Shown: one piece after another, positions 20,387 through 29,385 of the stretch
Layout of the letters: the number at the start of each line of letters is the position of its first letter
How positions within the stretch are numbered: position 1 is the stretch's first letter
Source of the DNA: Vulgatibacter incomptus_A
GTDB lineage: Bacteria; Myxococcota; Myxococcia; Myxococcales; Vulgatibacteraceae
Length of the DNA stretch: 64,000 nt
Direction: 5' to 3'
NCBI GenBank assembly: GCA_040391605.1
Contig: JBEBXK010000002.1
Coordinates: forward strand, 144,694 to 208,693
Made by a program: the position numbers and the translations under genes
The notes under the pieces: model-generated
What the model saw: the letters and a program-made list of their open reading frames with translations, nothing else
What the model was told of the DNA's origin: nothing
Databases searched by the model: none

Positions 20387-20851
20387 ATGCTGAAGCCGAA
20401 ACTGCGAGCCCTCTTCGAGGAATACGCCGATTCCCATCGGCATCCGACGAATCGGCTCACCCATAAGATCGCGATCCCGCTGATCGTCTTTCACATCGTG
20501 GCGATGCTCTCGTGGATCCCGCTGGGGGCGATCGGCGGCTTTCAGCTCAACGCAGGCTACCTGGCCGTGCTGGCCGTGGTGGGTTGGTACGCGTCTTTGG
20601 ACGTGAAGCTTGCGCTGACGATGGGCTTGCTCTACGCGCTCTGCTTCCCGCTGGCGGCCGTCACGCCGTGGCCGGTGGTCGTGGCGGTGGCGGTGGCCGG
20701 CTGGGTGATCCAGCTCCTGGGCCACGTGGTCTGGGAGAAGCGATCGCCCGCCTTCCTGCGCAACCTGCTCCAGGCGTTGGTGGGGCCGCTCTTCTTCGTG
20801 GCGGTGCTCCTCGGCGATTGGCCGCAGCGCCGCTCCCTCGTTGGAGGGTAG
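20387..20851 (+). CDS. DUF962 / Mpo1-like membrane protein
   Basis: Integral membrane protein of 154 residues, about four helices. HRHPTNRLTHKIAIPLIVFHI near the N-terminus and GHVVWEKRSPAFLRNLLQ near the C-terminus carry the conserved His residues of the DUF962 (YGL010w) family; the yeast member Mpo1 is an iron-dependent dioxygenase acting on 2-hydroxy fatty acids. An analogous lipid role is inference only. The ATG at 20387 is set by AAGGAG at 20377-20382. It diverges from uvrA and ends 3 bp before the next gene, which is convergent. Confidence 0.85.
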   Translation: MLKPKLRALFEEYADSHRHPTNRLTHKIAIPLIVFHIVAMLSWIPLGAIGGFQLNAGYLAVLAVVGWYASLDVKLALTMGLLYALCFPLAAVTPWPVVVAVAVAGWVIQLLGHVVWEKRSPAFLRNLLQALVGPLFFVAVLLGDWPQRRSLVGG

Positions 20852-20853
20852 GT

Positions 20854-21663
20854 CTACCGAGGCCCCCGGATGCGCTCCTTCTCGTTCCGGGACTTGGGCG
20901 GGGCGGCCTTGGCCTCCGGGGCGTGGGCCGGCCAGCCGGCCGCGAGGAGCGACTCGCAGGTGGAGCCCGCCGCCACGGGGACGTAGGCGAAGGTGCCGCT
21001 GACCTTCTCCTCGGTGTCTCGCGCCACCAGACCAAGACAGCCGCCGGAGGATTGCAGGATCTTCTGGGCCACGCTCACCCGCAACTCGCCGCTGAGGGCG
21101 CCCGCCGCCGGCGTGGCCTTGGCGAAGGAGCGGCTGGTACTCCCCACGAAGAGGGTGCCGCCGCAGATCGGCGCCTCGACCTGGACGGTGGCACCGGGTT
21201 TGCCGTCGCCGTCCACGTCCTCGTAGGCCCAATGGGTGGACCATGGCTCGGCCACGAAGGCATCCCCCGACTTGTGGAAGACGATGTTCGTGCGAGGCAT
21301 CTTCGGCAGGCCCTCGGCCAGGAGCGAGACCTTCACCCCGGCGAAGCGGGCGATGTCCATCTTGCAGAGCTGCTGTTCCATCCGGATCTCGTCGCCGTCC
21401 CGCTCCACGGTGGCGAGGACGAAGAGATCGGTCCGGGTCTCCAGGGTCCCGAGGATGGGGACGGATCGCGAGCCGAGGGTGAGCTGATGGCCGGCCCAGA
21501 TCTCGGCCGTCCCCGTCTTGGCCTCGCCTGACCCAGCCTCGGATGCCCCGGCCTCGCCTGCCCCGGCCTCATCCGCCCTGGCTTCACAAGCCACCCAGCC
21601 TGCCGCGACCGCCACGAGACCCGCCAACGCGAAGGAGAGCGGATCCCCTCGGTGCGCGTGCAT
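20854..21663 (-). CDS. hypothetical exported protein (269 residues)
   Basis: Unknown function. A signal peptide (FALAGLVAVAAGWVACEARA) is followed by a tandem Glu-Ala-Gly segment around residues 32-50 (AGEAGASEAGSGEA) and a globular region. The globular part has four cysteines (QLCKM, APICGG, SSGGCLG, GSTCES), which could form disulfides outside the cytoplasm, and the calcium-like loop YEDVDGDGKPG. AGGAGA upstream supports the start at 21663. The Cys at residue 26 could instead be a lipobox Cys. Transcribed divergently from the large surface lipoprotein gene; the 308-bp intergenic region holds no gene. Confidence 0.7.
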   Translation of the reverse strand: MHAHRGDPLSFALAGLVAVAAGWVACEARADEAGAGEAGASEAGSGEAKTGTAEIWAGHQLTLGSRSVPILGTLETRTDLFVLATVERDGDEIRMEQQLCKMDIARFAGVKVSLLAEGLPKMPRTNIVFHKSGDAFVAEPWSTHWAYEDVDGDGKPGATVQVEAPICGGTLFVGSTSRSFAKATPAAGALSGELRVSVAQKILQSSGGCLGLVARDTEEKVSGTFAYVPVAAGSTCESLLAAGWPAHAPEAKAAPPKSRNEKERIRGPR

Positions 21664-21971
21664 GCGATTTCTCCTCTTCCGCGATCCGAGCGCGGCAGTT
21701 GCAAGGAGCGCTCTCGCCGCTCCCGCCGCTGGCGTTGACGCTCCCCGTGGGGGAACCCGGATGAGGCCGTGAAGACTCGCCGCCTCGTCCGGGCCCCCCG
21801 CCGGAGCGTTGCGTTCTCAAGCAGGAGAGCGCTCTTTCCCTTCCGCCACATCACCTCCGAACGGGCGCCCGTTTCATCGCTGTCCACGCGGCCAGGCATT
21901 GCTCCGCCCGCTGTCCCGACCAAGCTTTCACGCGACGCGGTGGATTCCATCGCGGCATGGGAGGGGGGACG

Positions 21972-24900
21972 ATGAGGCAGCAGACGTCGAGACGCGAGGC
22001 GGAAGGTTCGCCGCGCGTCGGTGAGAGAGCGGACATCTCGCTCTGGGAATACGGGGTCGGGATCCTGGGGCTCCTGGCTGCGGCATCTTTCCTCTTCTTC
22101 TCAGGCTGCTCGAATGGGGGATTGAGCAGCCTGGAGGGCGAGCTGGTGGCGCCTGCCAGGCTCGACTTCGGCAAGGTGGCGGTTGGCAGCCGCGCCAGCC
22201 GATCGATCGAGGTGAGGAACGCGGGCGCGATCCCGCTGCAAATCGTCGCAATCGAGGCGGGGCCCGAGCTGGCGCCCACCTTCGTGGTCCCCGAGGCGCC
22301 AGGGCGGTCGATCCCCTCCGCCGGGACCCTCGCGATCGAGCTGGGCTTTCGACCGGACGCAGAGGAGCGCTCGGGCGGGACGGTGATCCTGCACACCAAC
22401 TCCACCTCGAAGCCGACGCTGATCGTCTCCCTGGAGGGGGAGGGCGTCCACCCCGTCCTGAACTGCAGCCACAGCCTGGACTTCGGCCGCATCGTCCTCA
22501 ACACCCGCGAGGTGCTGCCGATCACCTGCCTCAACGCCGGCACGGTGGCGGCGACGGTGAAGCTGGCGGGCAAGAGTGGCGACGATCCGGATCTCTTCAC
22601 CGTCGGCTCGAACCTCGACTCGGCCACCTTCGAGCTGGCCGCTGGATCGTCGCAGAACATCGACGTGAGCTACGACGCCCACCGCCTCGGCAAAGCGCGG
22701 GCCCGGGCGGTCCTCTCGATTCCGGGGGCGGAGGATCCCAGCATCTACGTCGACCTAGCGGGGGAGGGCTACGCCAGCGACCTGATCGCCGCCCCCAATT
22801 GCCTGCATTTCGGCGCGGTGAGTCCGGGCACCACCGCTACGCGGGAGGTGATCGTCGTCAATGGTGGCGATTCGATCGTCACCTTCGATCCGCCGGCGGT
22901 GGTGGATCCCGAAGGTGTCTTCCAGATCGTCGCCTCCCAGGTGGACGGCGTGCTCGGGCCGCTGACGATCCTCGAGCCGGAGATGTTGGCCAAGCTCGTG
23001 GTCTCCTTCTCGCCGAAGGCGATCGGCGACTATGAGGGCGACCTCCGCCTGTACAACGACGATCTGATCAACCCCAGGATGGAGGTCTGCCTGGATGGTC
23101 AAGGCGGCGGACCGGATCTGATGGTGCGCCCCGACACCCTCGACTTCGGGGTCGTCGCCGCGGGGATGACCGCGTCCGCGACGATCTTCGCCTTCAACGC
23201 GGGGACGCCGGATGGAGGGCCGCTGGTGTTGCGGGGCGTCTCGGTCAGCGAGACGATGAACTTCTCGGTGAAGATGCCGGCGAAGACGCAGCTCGATCCC
23301 AACGACCCGCCGGCGCAGATCGAGGTGAGCTTCCACCCCACGGCGGCGGGCAGCTTCTTCGCTCAGATCACCATCGAGTCGAACGACGGGGACCAGCCGA
23401 GCTTCATCGTCCCGATTCGCGGCGACGCGAAGATCCTGCCGCCCTGTGATTACGCGACGATCCCGCCGATCGTCCGCTTCGGGGCGGTGCAGCTCGGCGC
23501 CGACGCCCAGCTCGTCGGCGAGCTGAAGAACCTGGGGGTCGACGAGTGCATCTTCGCGCAGGTGGCGTTGGAGAGCGGCTCGAGCCCGGTCTTCTCGCTC
23601 CCCGCCGGAGATCCCGGCGTCGTCAGCGTGATGCCCGGCGAGAGCCTGCGCGTGCCGATCCTCTTCCGCACCGATGGAGTGGGGAGCTACCAGGGCGCGG
23701 TCGCCTTCTCCGTCTCCAACCCCGCCGCGCCCACCGGGCGGATCCCGATCACCGCCTCCTCGTTCAAGGGCTGTCTGAGCGTGGTGCCGCCGGCCGTCGA
23801 CTTCGGCGTGCAACGGCTGAGCTGTCCGGCGGTGACACGGACGGTGGAGATCTATAACCGCTGCGGCGGCACCACGCGGATCACCTCCGCCGGCCTGGGC
23901 GCAGGGAGCTTCTCGCCTGGTGAGCTGAGCTTCTCGGGGCTGACGGCGCCGATGGACCTGCTCCCCAACCAGCGCGCCAGTCTGCAGTTTACGTACCGGC
24001 CGGTGAACGACGGGGACGACGCCGTCCCCTTCGACGTGCTGTCGAGCGCGCAGAACTTCTCGATCCCCCTCCATGGCCGAGGGACGTCGGACGATTATCG
24101 AACCGACCGCTTCACCCAGCAGGGAAAGTCCGACGTCGATGTCCTCTTCGTCATGGATAACTCTGGCTCCATGACCGACAAGCAGCAGAACGTCAGGGAC
24201 AACACCGCGCGCTTCATGCAGTACGCGCTGAATCAAGGCGTCGACTTCCACATCGGCGTCACCACCACGGGGATCCAGCCCTACGCCGGCGGATGGACGA
24301 GCTGCCCCGGAGGCGTGGATGGCGGCGAGGCGGGCCGGCTCTATCCCGCCAACGGGATCCGCCCGCGGTGGATCGAGCGCGGGACACCCAACGCCGCCTC
24401 GGTCTTCGCGGAGAACGTCCAGGTCGGGATCTGCCATTGGGACGAGCAGGGGTTGGAGGCGGCCTATCGCGCCCTCTCGAGCCCGCTGGTCGACTCGGCG
24501 AAGGCGCCGAAGACCTCGGTGCCCAACGACGGCAACCTCGGCTTCTATCGGGCCAACGCCAAGCTCTCGGTGATCATCGTCTCGGACGAGGAGGATCATT
24601 CGCCCAAGCCGCCCTCCGACTACGCCGCCTTCTTCCGCGGCCTCAAAGGGCCAGGGAACGAGGGGAGGGTCGCGATCCACTCGGTGGTGGGCAACGGCTG
24701 CGGCACGGCGGCGGAGGAGGGCACCAAGTACATCTCGGTCTCTCAGTCCACCGGCGGCCTCGTGCTCCCCATCTGCTCGTCGGATTGGGGGAGCATCCTG
24801 GGGCAGCTCGCCGAGCAGAGCTTCGGCAACCGCCTCCGCTTCCCGCTCAGCGGCGAGCCCCTCGGCAGCCCGACGGTGACGATCGATGGGGTCCCCGCGA

Positions 24901-25010
24901 CGGGGTGGAGCTACGACTCCAGGAAGAACGAGGTCGTCTTCGGCGAGTCCAGCGCGCCGGCGCCGGGGGCGAGCGTCGCCATCCGGTACATTCCTTCGTG
25001 CGGCACCTGA
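21972..25010 (+). CDS. surface lipoprotein with choice-of-anchor/ASH repeats and C-terminal vWA domain
   Basis: Likely outer-membrane or surface lipoprotein of 1012 residues. A long basic leader (24 residues) precedes a hydrophobic stretch and lipobox FFSGC (Cys46). At least five Ig-like repeats of about 110 residues follow, each starting with a 'LDFGxVxxG' strand (for example RLDFGKVAVGSRASR, LHFGAVSPGTTATREV, LDFGVVAAGMTASA), as in ASPM-SPD-2-Hydin/choice-of-anchor D modules. From about residue 722 a von Willebrand A fold shows the MIDAS DNSGSM (Asp729) and SDEEDHS. Adhesion or envelope sensing is plausible. GGAGGGG at 21960-21966 sets the ATG at 21972. Confidence 0.85.
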   Translation: MRQQTSRREAEGSPRVGERADISLWEYGVGILGLLAAASFLFFSGCSNGGLSSLEGELVAPARLDFGKVAVGSRASRSIEVRNAGAIPLQIVAIEAGPELAPTFVVPEAPGRSIPSAGTLAIELGFRPDAEERSGGTVILHTNSTSKPTLIVSLEGEGVHPVLNCSHSLDFGRIVLNTREVLPITCLNAGTVAATVKLAGKSGDDPDLFTVGSNLDSATFELAAGSSQNIDVSYDAHRLGKARARAVLSIPGAEDPSIYVDLAGEGYASDLIAAPNCLHFGAVSPGTTATREVIVVNGGDSIVTFDPPAVVDPEGVFQIVASQVDGVLGPLTILEPEMLAKLVVSFSPKAIGDYEGDLRLYNDDLINPRMEVCLDGQGGGPDLMVRPDTLDFGVVAAGMTASATIFAFNAGTPDGGPLVLRGVSVSETMNFSVKMPAKTQLDPNDPPAQIEVSFHPTAAGSFFAQITIESNDGDQPSFIVPIRGDAKILPPCDYATIPPIVRFGAVQLGADAQLVGELKNLGVDECIFAQVALESGSSPVFSLPAGDPGVVSVMPGESLRVPILFRTDGVGSYQGAVAFSVSNPAAPTGRIPITASSFKGCLSVVPPAVDFGVQRLSCPAVTRTVEIYNRCGGTTRITSAGLGAGSFSPGELSFSGLTAPMDLLPNQRASLQFTYRPVNDGDDAVPFDVLSSAQNFSIPLHGRGTSDDYRTDRFTQQGKSDVDVLFVMDNSGSMTDKQQNVRDNTARFMQYALNQGVDFHIGVTTTGIQPYAGGWTSCPGGVDGGEAGRLYPANGIRPRWIERGTPNAASVFAENVQVGICHWDEQGLEAAYRALSSPLVDSAKAPKTSVPNDGNLGFYRANAKLSVIIVSDEEDHSPKPPSDYAAFFRGLKGPGNEGRVAIHSVVGNGCGTAAEEGTKYISVSQSTGGLVLPICSSDWGSILGQLAEQSFGNRLRFPLSGEPLGSPTVTIDGVPATGWSYDSRKNEVVFGESSAPAPGASVAIRYIPSCGT

Positions 25011-25140
25011 GAGAGTTCGTGAGACGAACCCTCTCAGCGGAGCCGAAGGCGGAGCGAACGCCAAGAGAGCGCTTCTCGCACGAAGTGCGAGAGGAGAAGG
25101 CGGGCTCGCCACGGCGGGTCCGACTTCTTCTCACGCTCTG
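25008..25140 (+). repeat. dispersed hairpin repeat, copy B (after a stop codon)
   Basis: Begins on the TGA of the preceding gene (CTGAGAGAGTTCG) and runs about 133 bp. It contains hairpins GAGAGTTCGT / ACGAACCCTCTC and TCTCGCAC / GTGCGAGA. It matches the insertion in the SprT-like gene (10234-10358) and shares the AGCCGAAGGCGGAGCGA core with shorter copies elsewhere. It ends just before a likely promoter for the MoxR gene. Confidence 0.7.
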
Positions 25141-25147
25141 AATGACT

Positions 25148-25153
25148 TATAGT
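25148..25153 (+). promoter_or_regulatory. candidate -10 box for a leaderless MoxR transcript
   Basis: TATAGT lies nine bases upstream of the GTG at 25162, so transcription would start close to the initiation codon. The GTG has no Shine-Dalgarno sequence, which fits a leaderless mRNA. A matching -35 is not obvious; it would fall inside the end of repeat copy B. Confidence 0.35.
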
Positions 25154-25161
25154 TCGGACCG

Positions 25162-26163
25162 GTGACGCCTCCCGAGCCCAGACCCCTCCGCCCCGCCGCC
25201 GCGCCCTCCCTCCCCCTCCCACCGGGGGAGGCACGGGCCCTGGCGAGGCGGGTGATCGACAACGTCGAGCTGGCGCTCTTCGGCAAGCGGGAGGCGATCG
25301 AGCTCTGCCTGGTGGGCCTCGCCGCCAGGGGACATCTGCTCATCGAAGATCTGCCCGGCGTGGGGAAGTCCACCCTCGCGCTGGGCCTCGCCCGCTCGTT
25401 GGATCTCCCCTTCGCGAGGATCCAATTCACCAGCGACCTCCTCCCCTCCGACATCCTCGGCCTCTCGACCTGGGACGCTACCGCCGCGAGGTTTCACTTT
25501 CGTCCGGGGCCGATCTTCCACTCGGTGATCCTGGCGGACGAGCTGAACCGCACGCCGCCGCGGACCCAATCGGCGCTGCTCGAGGCCATGGCCGAAGGTC
25601 AGATCTCCCTGGAGGGCAACACCTCGGCGCTGCCCCGGCCCTTCTTCGTGCTGGCCACCCTGAACCCGCAGGAGCAGCACGGCACCTATCCGCTGCCGGA
25701 GTCCCAACTCGATCGCTTTTTGCTCCGGCTCTCCCTGGGCTATCCGGATCGGGACGCGGAGCGGCGCCTCCTCCTCAGCCGCCGGGTGGAGGAGCCCGTG
25801 GCCTCGCTGCGGCCCGTGACCTCCGGCGCCGACATCCTGCGGCTGCAGCTCGCCGCCGCGGCGGTGCGCCTCGATCCCTCCATCGCCGACTACATCCTCG
25901 CCATCGCCTCGCGGACCCGTGAGGCGGAGCGCTTCGCGGCGGGGCTCTCGCCACGTGGGGCGCTGGCCTTGGCCTCCGCGGCCCGGGCGCGGGCGATCCT
26001 CGAAGGGCGGGACTTCGTGGTCCCCGCCGACGTGAAGTTCGTCGCGCTGCCCGTGCTGGCCCATCGGCTCCAGATCGCCGGGCGGGACGCCTACGACCTC
26101 GATAGGGGCGAGGCCACGAGGATGGTGGAGGAGATCCTCGCCCAGACCCACGTGCCGGAGTAG
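25162..26163 (+). CDS. MoxR-family AAA+ ATPase
   Basis: MoxR AAA+ chaperone-like ATPase of 333 residues. Walker A is EDLPGVGKSTLALGL, Walker B is VILADELNRTPPRTQSALL, sensor 1 is FFVLATLNPQEQHGTYPLPESQLDRF with the expected Asn, and an arginine finger-bearing SPRGALAL follows. These ATPases are thought to activate or assemble partner complexes, often encoded next to DUF58 and transglutaminase genes, which is exactly the arrangement here (next gene starts 5 bp after the stop codon). The GTG start is the only good candidate; no ribosome binding site precedes it. Confidence 0.93.
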   Translation: MTPPEPRPLRPAAAPSLPLPPGEARALARRVIDNVELALFGKREAIELCLVGLAARGHLLIEDLPGVGKSTLALGLARSLDLPFARIQFTSDLLPSDILGLSTWDATAARFHFRPGPIFHSVILADELNRTPPRTQSALLEAMAEGQISLEGNTSALPRPFFVLATLNPQEQHGTYPLPESQLDRFLLRLSLGYPDRDAERRLLLSRRVEEPVASLRPVTSGADILRLQLAAAAVRLDPSIADYILAIASRTREAERFAAGLSPRGALALASAARARAILEGRDFVVPADVKFVALPVLAHRLQIAGRDAYDLDRGEATRMVEEILAQTHVPE

Positions 26164-26167
26164 ACGG

Positions 26168-29100
26168 ATGAGGTTCCGGGGCCGGCTACGAGTCACCGCC
26201 AGGCTCTGGTGGCGGATGATGCGGATGCAGCGCGTCACCCGTGAAGGATGGTTCTACATCCTCTTCACCATCGTGGTCGGCGCCGCCGCCATCAACACCG
26301 GCAACAACCTCCTCCACCTCGTCCTCGGGCTCCAGCTCTCGCTGATCCTCCTCTCCGCCTTCCTCTCCGAGAACGCGCTCCGGGGGATCTCGGTGACGAG
26401 GCGGCTGCCCCGCCGGGGGATCGCCGGCGAGCCCTTCGAGGTGGAGCTGAGCGTTCGCAACGCCAAGCGCAGGCTCTCTTCCCACTCGTTGCTGATCACC
26501 GAGGTCGATGGCGACGCGGCTGGGGCGCAGCTCCTCATCGGGAGGCTCCCGCCGGGGGGCGAGCTCCGTTCGGGCTATCGCGTCGCGGTGCCGCGCCGCG
26601 GCGCGGCCCGCTTCGATCGGCTGCGGATCACCACCCGCTTCCCCTTCGGCTTCTTCGAGAAGAGCCGGGAGCATGCGCTGCCAGCGGAGCTCTCCATTCA
26701 TCCTGCCGGCGTGCGGGTGCCGCCTGCGACGGCGCTGCCCTCTGCGGGCCTGGGCGAGAGGCCGGAGCCGCGGCCTGGGCAGGGCGCGGAGTTTCACGCC
26801 CTGCGGGATCTGCGTCCCGACGACGATCCGCGGCAGGTCCATTGGCGCTCCACCGCCAGGACCGGCAAGCCCCTGGTGATCGAGAGAGAGCGGGAGCGCC
26901 GCCGCAAGGTCACGCTCCTGGTGGATTCGCGCCGGGCGGAGCGCCCGGAGGATCTCGACGGCGCGGCCGAGGCCGCCTTCGCCCTGGCGCGACGCTTCGT
27001 GCGGGAGGGCTGCGAGGTGGGGCTCGCCTGGCCCGGCGGATCCGTGGAGCCGGGGATCGGCGCCCAGCACCTCCATCGCCTGGGCGACGTCGTGGCCGCG
27101 CTGGAACCTTCGACCTCCGCCGCGCCGCCGCCCCGGGTGCATCGCGGCGCACAGGGTGTGATGGTGCCGATCGAGAGTCCGTCGCGGGGCGATCAACCAT
27201 CACCGGAGGTGATACGCAGAGAGGAAGCGCGGCCGGCCGGCGAGCGGGGCATGAGCCTGCAACTCGCCCAACGGCTCGGCCTGCTGGCGGCCTCGCTCAG
27301 CGGCTTCGCCTCCCTGGCCATCTCGGGGGAGCTTCCTACCTGGGCCAGCGCGATCTTCATCGTCTCCGCGACCCTGGGCCTGGTGATGAAGGAGGGCGCC
27401 GCCAAGAGCTTTCGGGTCGGCGCGAACGTGCTGGCCTTGGGCGCCCTCGCGGTCCTGGCCCTCCAGGTCTTCGTTGGCGCGACCAGCGTCATCGTGGCCG
27501 CCCCGACCTTCGCCGTGGTCCTGGCAGCCTCCCGGCTGCTGGGGCGCCGCGGCCCGGTCGACGACGCGCTGTTGTTGCTGGCGGCGCTGCTCATGCTCGC
27601 CGGTGGCGCGGCCCTCACCGGCGAGCTCGCCTACGGCCTCTGCTTCATCGCCTTCGCCGCGACCGGCACCGTCGCTCTCTGCCTCACCCACCTGCGGCGC
27701 GAGGCCGAGCTGGTGGGCGGTCCCGAGGCTGGCAGGCGTCGCGGCGTCGTCGGCGCTGCTCTGGTCTCGGCGCTCGCCGCCCTCTCCCTGGCGGTGCTGG
27801 TGGGCTCGGCGCTGGTCTTCGTCCTCTTCCCCCGGGTCTCGGCGGGGATGCTCCATCGGGCGGGCCCTTCGCACGTCGCCGGCGGCGCGGACAAGATCCA
27901 GCTCGGGGGCCTGGGGGTGATCAAGGACGATCCCAGCCCGGTGATGCGTGTGCATTTTCCCGACGGGCCACCGGCCGGCGAACTCTACTGGCGCACCTTC
28001 ACCTTCCAGGCGTGGAATGGCGCGGGTTGGAGCCGCGGCGATCCCCATCGCTTCCCCGTCCCTGGCGGCAATTGGATCTACCTCCTGGCCCGGAGCGAGG
28101 GGCCGACCCTCGAGGCCGAGATCGAGTGGCTCGGCGATGGCGCCGCCCTCCCCACCCCAGGCGAGCCGCTGGAGCTGCGCTTCCCCCGCAGGCCGCGGAC
28201 GCCTCCGCCGCTGCTCCTGGCAGGCGCCGACGGATCCCTGGAGATCGCCGGCGCGAGGGAGAGCCGCTATACGGTGAAGGCGGCTGTCACACCGATGGAG
28301 CGGGGCTTCGCGTCGGTGCATGGCGCCGAGCTCGCGCCCTACCTGGAGGTCCCAGAGGATCTGGACCCCCGGATCCGGGCGCTGGCGCAGACCTTCGCCG
28401 GCGCCGGCGATCCCCGGGACATCGCCGCCGCCATGGTGGAGCGCCTCGAGACCGAGCTACGCTACACCCGCGAGCTGCCAGGCGAGCAGGACGATCCCCT
28501 GGCGCACTTTCTCTTCGAGAGGAGGGAGGGGCATTGCGAGTACTTCGCCAGCGCCCTGGTGATGCTCCTGCGACTCCAGGGGATCCCGGCCCGGGTGGCG
28601 GCGGGCTTCTACGGCGCCAGCTACGTCGAAGCGGGCGACTACTACCTGGTGCGAAATGGAGATGCACACGCCTGGACCGAGGCCTGGATCCCGGGCGAGG
28701 GCTGGGCCCGCTTCGACGCCACGCCGGCGGCGGAGCGTCCGGGGACGGCCGAGGGTCTCTTCGCGCGGGCGGTGGATGCCCTGGATCTCGTCCGTTATTG
28801 GTGGAGCAGCCGGGTCCTGGACTTCGATCGGACCACGCAGCGGGAGCTGGCCGGGAGCGTGAAAGAGGCGATCGCCTCGAGGGAGGGCGCCGGTCGGCGG
28901 CTCACGCCCCTGGCCCGCTACGGGCTCGCGTCCCTCTTCATGGCGCTGGCGGTGGTGCTGGCCGTGCGCATGCGGCGGCGTTGGATCGAGCGCCGCGCCT
29001 CGCGCCGTGGCCCGGGCCATCGCGACGCGGTGCGCCTCTATCGCGCGGTGAAGCGGCTCCTGCGCAAGAAGGGCGTGCGGCTGCCTCGCACCGCCACAGG

Positions 29101-29257
29101 CGCCGAGTGGGCCCGGGCAGGGGCGGGGGCGCTCCCCGATCGGGCGCCAGCGATCCGCCTGGCGATCGAGGCCTACGAGGCGGCGCGCTTCGGCAAGGCC
29201 GGCCTCTCTCGAGATCAACTCCGGGCGCTGCGTCGCGGCCTCCGGGGCCAAGGGTAG
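26168..29257 (+). CDS. DUF58 protein fused to TgpA-type membrane transglutaminase
   Basis: A single open frame of 1029 codons joins two proteins normally made separately. Residues about 1-330 are DUF58: two membrane helices then GAEFHALRDLRPDDDPRQVH and SRRAERPEDLDG. From about residue 362 comes a second module: several membrane helices (DUF3488), an extracytoplasmic transglutaminase domain with Cys790 (GHCEYFASA), His834 (DAHAWTEAW) and Asp850 (RFDATP), one more helix and a DUF4129 tail. ATG 27251 could start a separate TgpA protein, but its Shine-Dalgarno is weak. Together with MoxR it probably forms a peptidoglycan- or surface-protein-modifying complex; that is inference. Confidence 0.9.
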   Translation: MRFRGRLRVTARLWWRMMRMQRVTREGWFYILFTIVVGAAAINTGNNLLHLVLGLQLSLILLSAFLSENALRGISVTRRLPRRGIAGEPFEVELSVRNAKRRLSSHSLLITEVDGDAAGAQLLIGRLPPGGELRSGYRVAVPRRGAARFDRLRITTRFPFGFFEKSREHALPAELSIHPAGVRVPPATALPSAGLGERPEPRPGQGAEFHALRDLRPDDDPRQVHWRSTARTGKPLVIERERERRRKVTLLVDSRRAERPEDLDGAAEAAFALARRFVREGCEVGLAWPGGSVEPGIGAQHLHRLGDVVAALEPSTSAAPPPRVHRGAQGVMVPIESPSRGDQPSPEVIRREEARPAGERGMSLQLAQRLGLLAASLSGFASLAISGELPTWASAIFIVSATLGLVMKEGAAKSFRVGANVLALGALAVLALQVFVGATSVIVAAPTFAVVLAASRLLGRRGPVDDALLLLAALLMLAGGAALTGELAYGLCFIAFAATGTVALCLTHLRREAELVGGPEAGRRRGVVGAALVSALAALSLAVLVGSALVFVLFPRVSAGMLHRAGPSHVAGGADKIQLGGLGVIKDDPSPVMRVHFPDGPPAGELYWRTFTFQAWNGAGWSRGDPHRFPVPGGNWIYLLARSEGPTLEAEIEWLGDGAALPTPGEPLELRFPRRPRTPPPLLLAGADGSLEIAGARESRYTVKAAVTPMERGFASVHGAELAPYLEVPEDLDPRIRALAQTFAGAGDPRDIAAAMVERLETELRYTRELPGEQDDPLAHFLFERREGHCEYFASALVMLLRLQGIPARVAAGFYGASYVEAGDYYLVRNGDAHAWTEAWIPGEGWARFDATPAAERPGTAEGLFARAVDALDLVRYWWSSRVLDFDRTTQRELAGSVKEAIASREGAGRRLTPLARYGLASLFMALAVVLAVRMRRRWIERRASRRGPGHRDAVRLYRAVKRLLRKKGVRLPRTATGAEWARAGAGALPDRAPAIRLAIEAYEAARFGKAGLSRDQLRALRRGLRGQG

Positions 29258-29385
29258 GAGGGGCCTCGACGGCGGCGATCGGCGCGGCGATCTTCCTGGC
29301 GAGGGACTGTTTCCTGAGTGTTCTGCTTGAACACAGCCGATTGCGTCGACCCTTCGTCCCATTGGACTCGGCGTGACGTAGGGCG

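Noticed and set aside
26248..29376. 1042-codon plus-strand open frame in a second frame of the DUF58-transglutaminase gene
   Set aside because: Arg/Gly/Ala-rich noise. The other frame carries the membrane helices and the catalytic triad.
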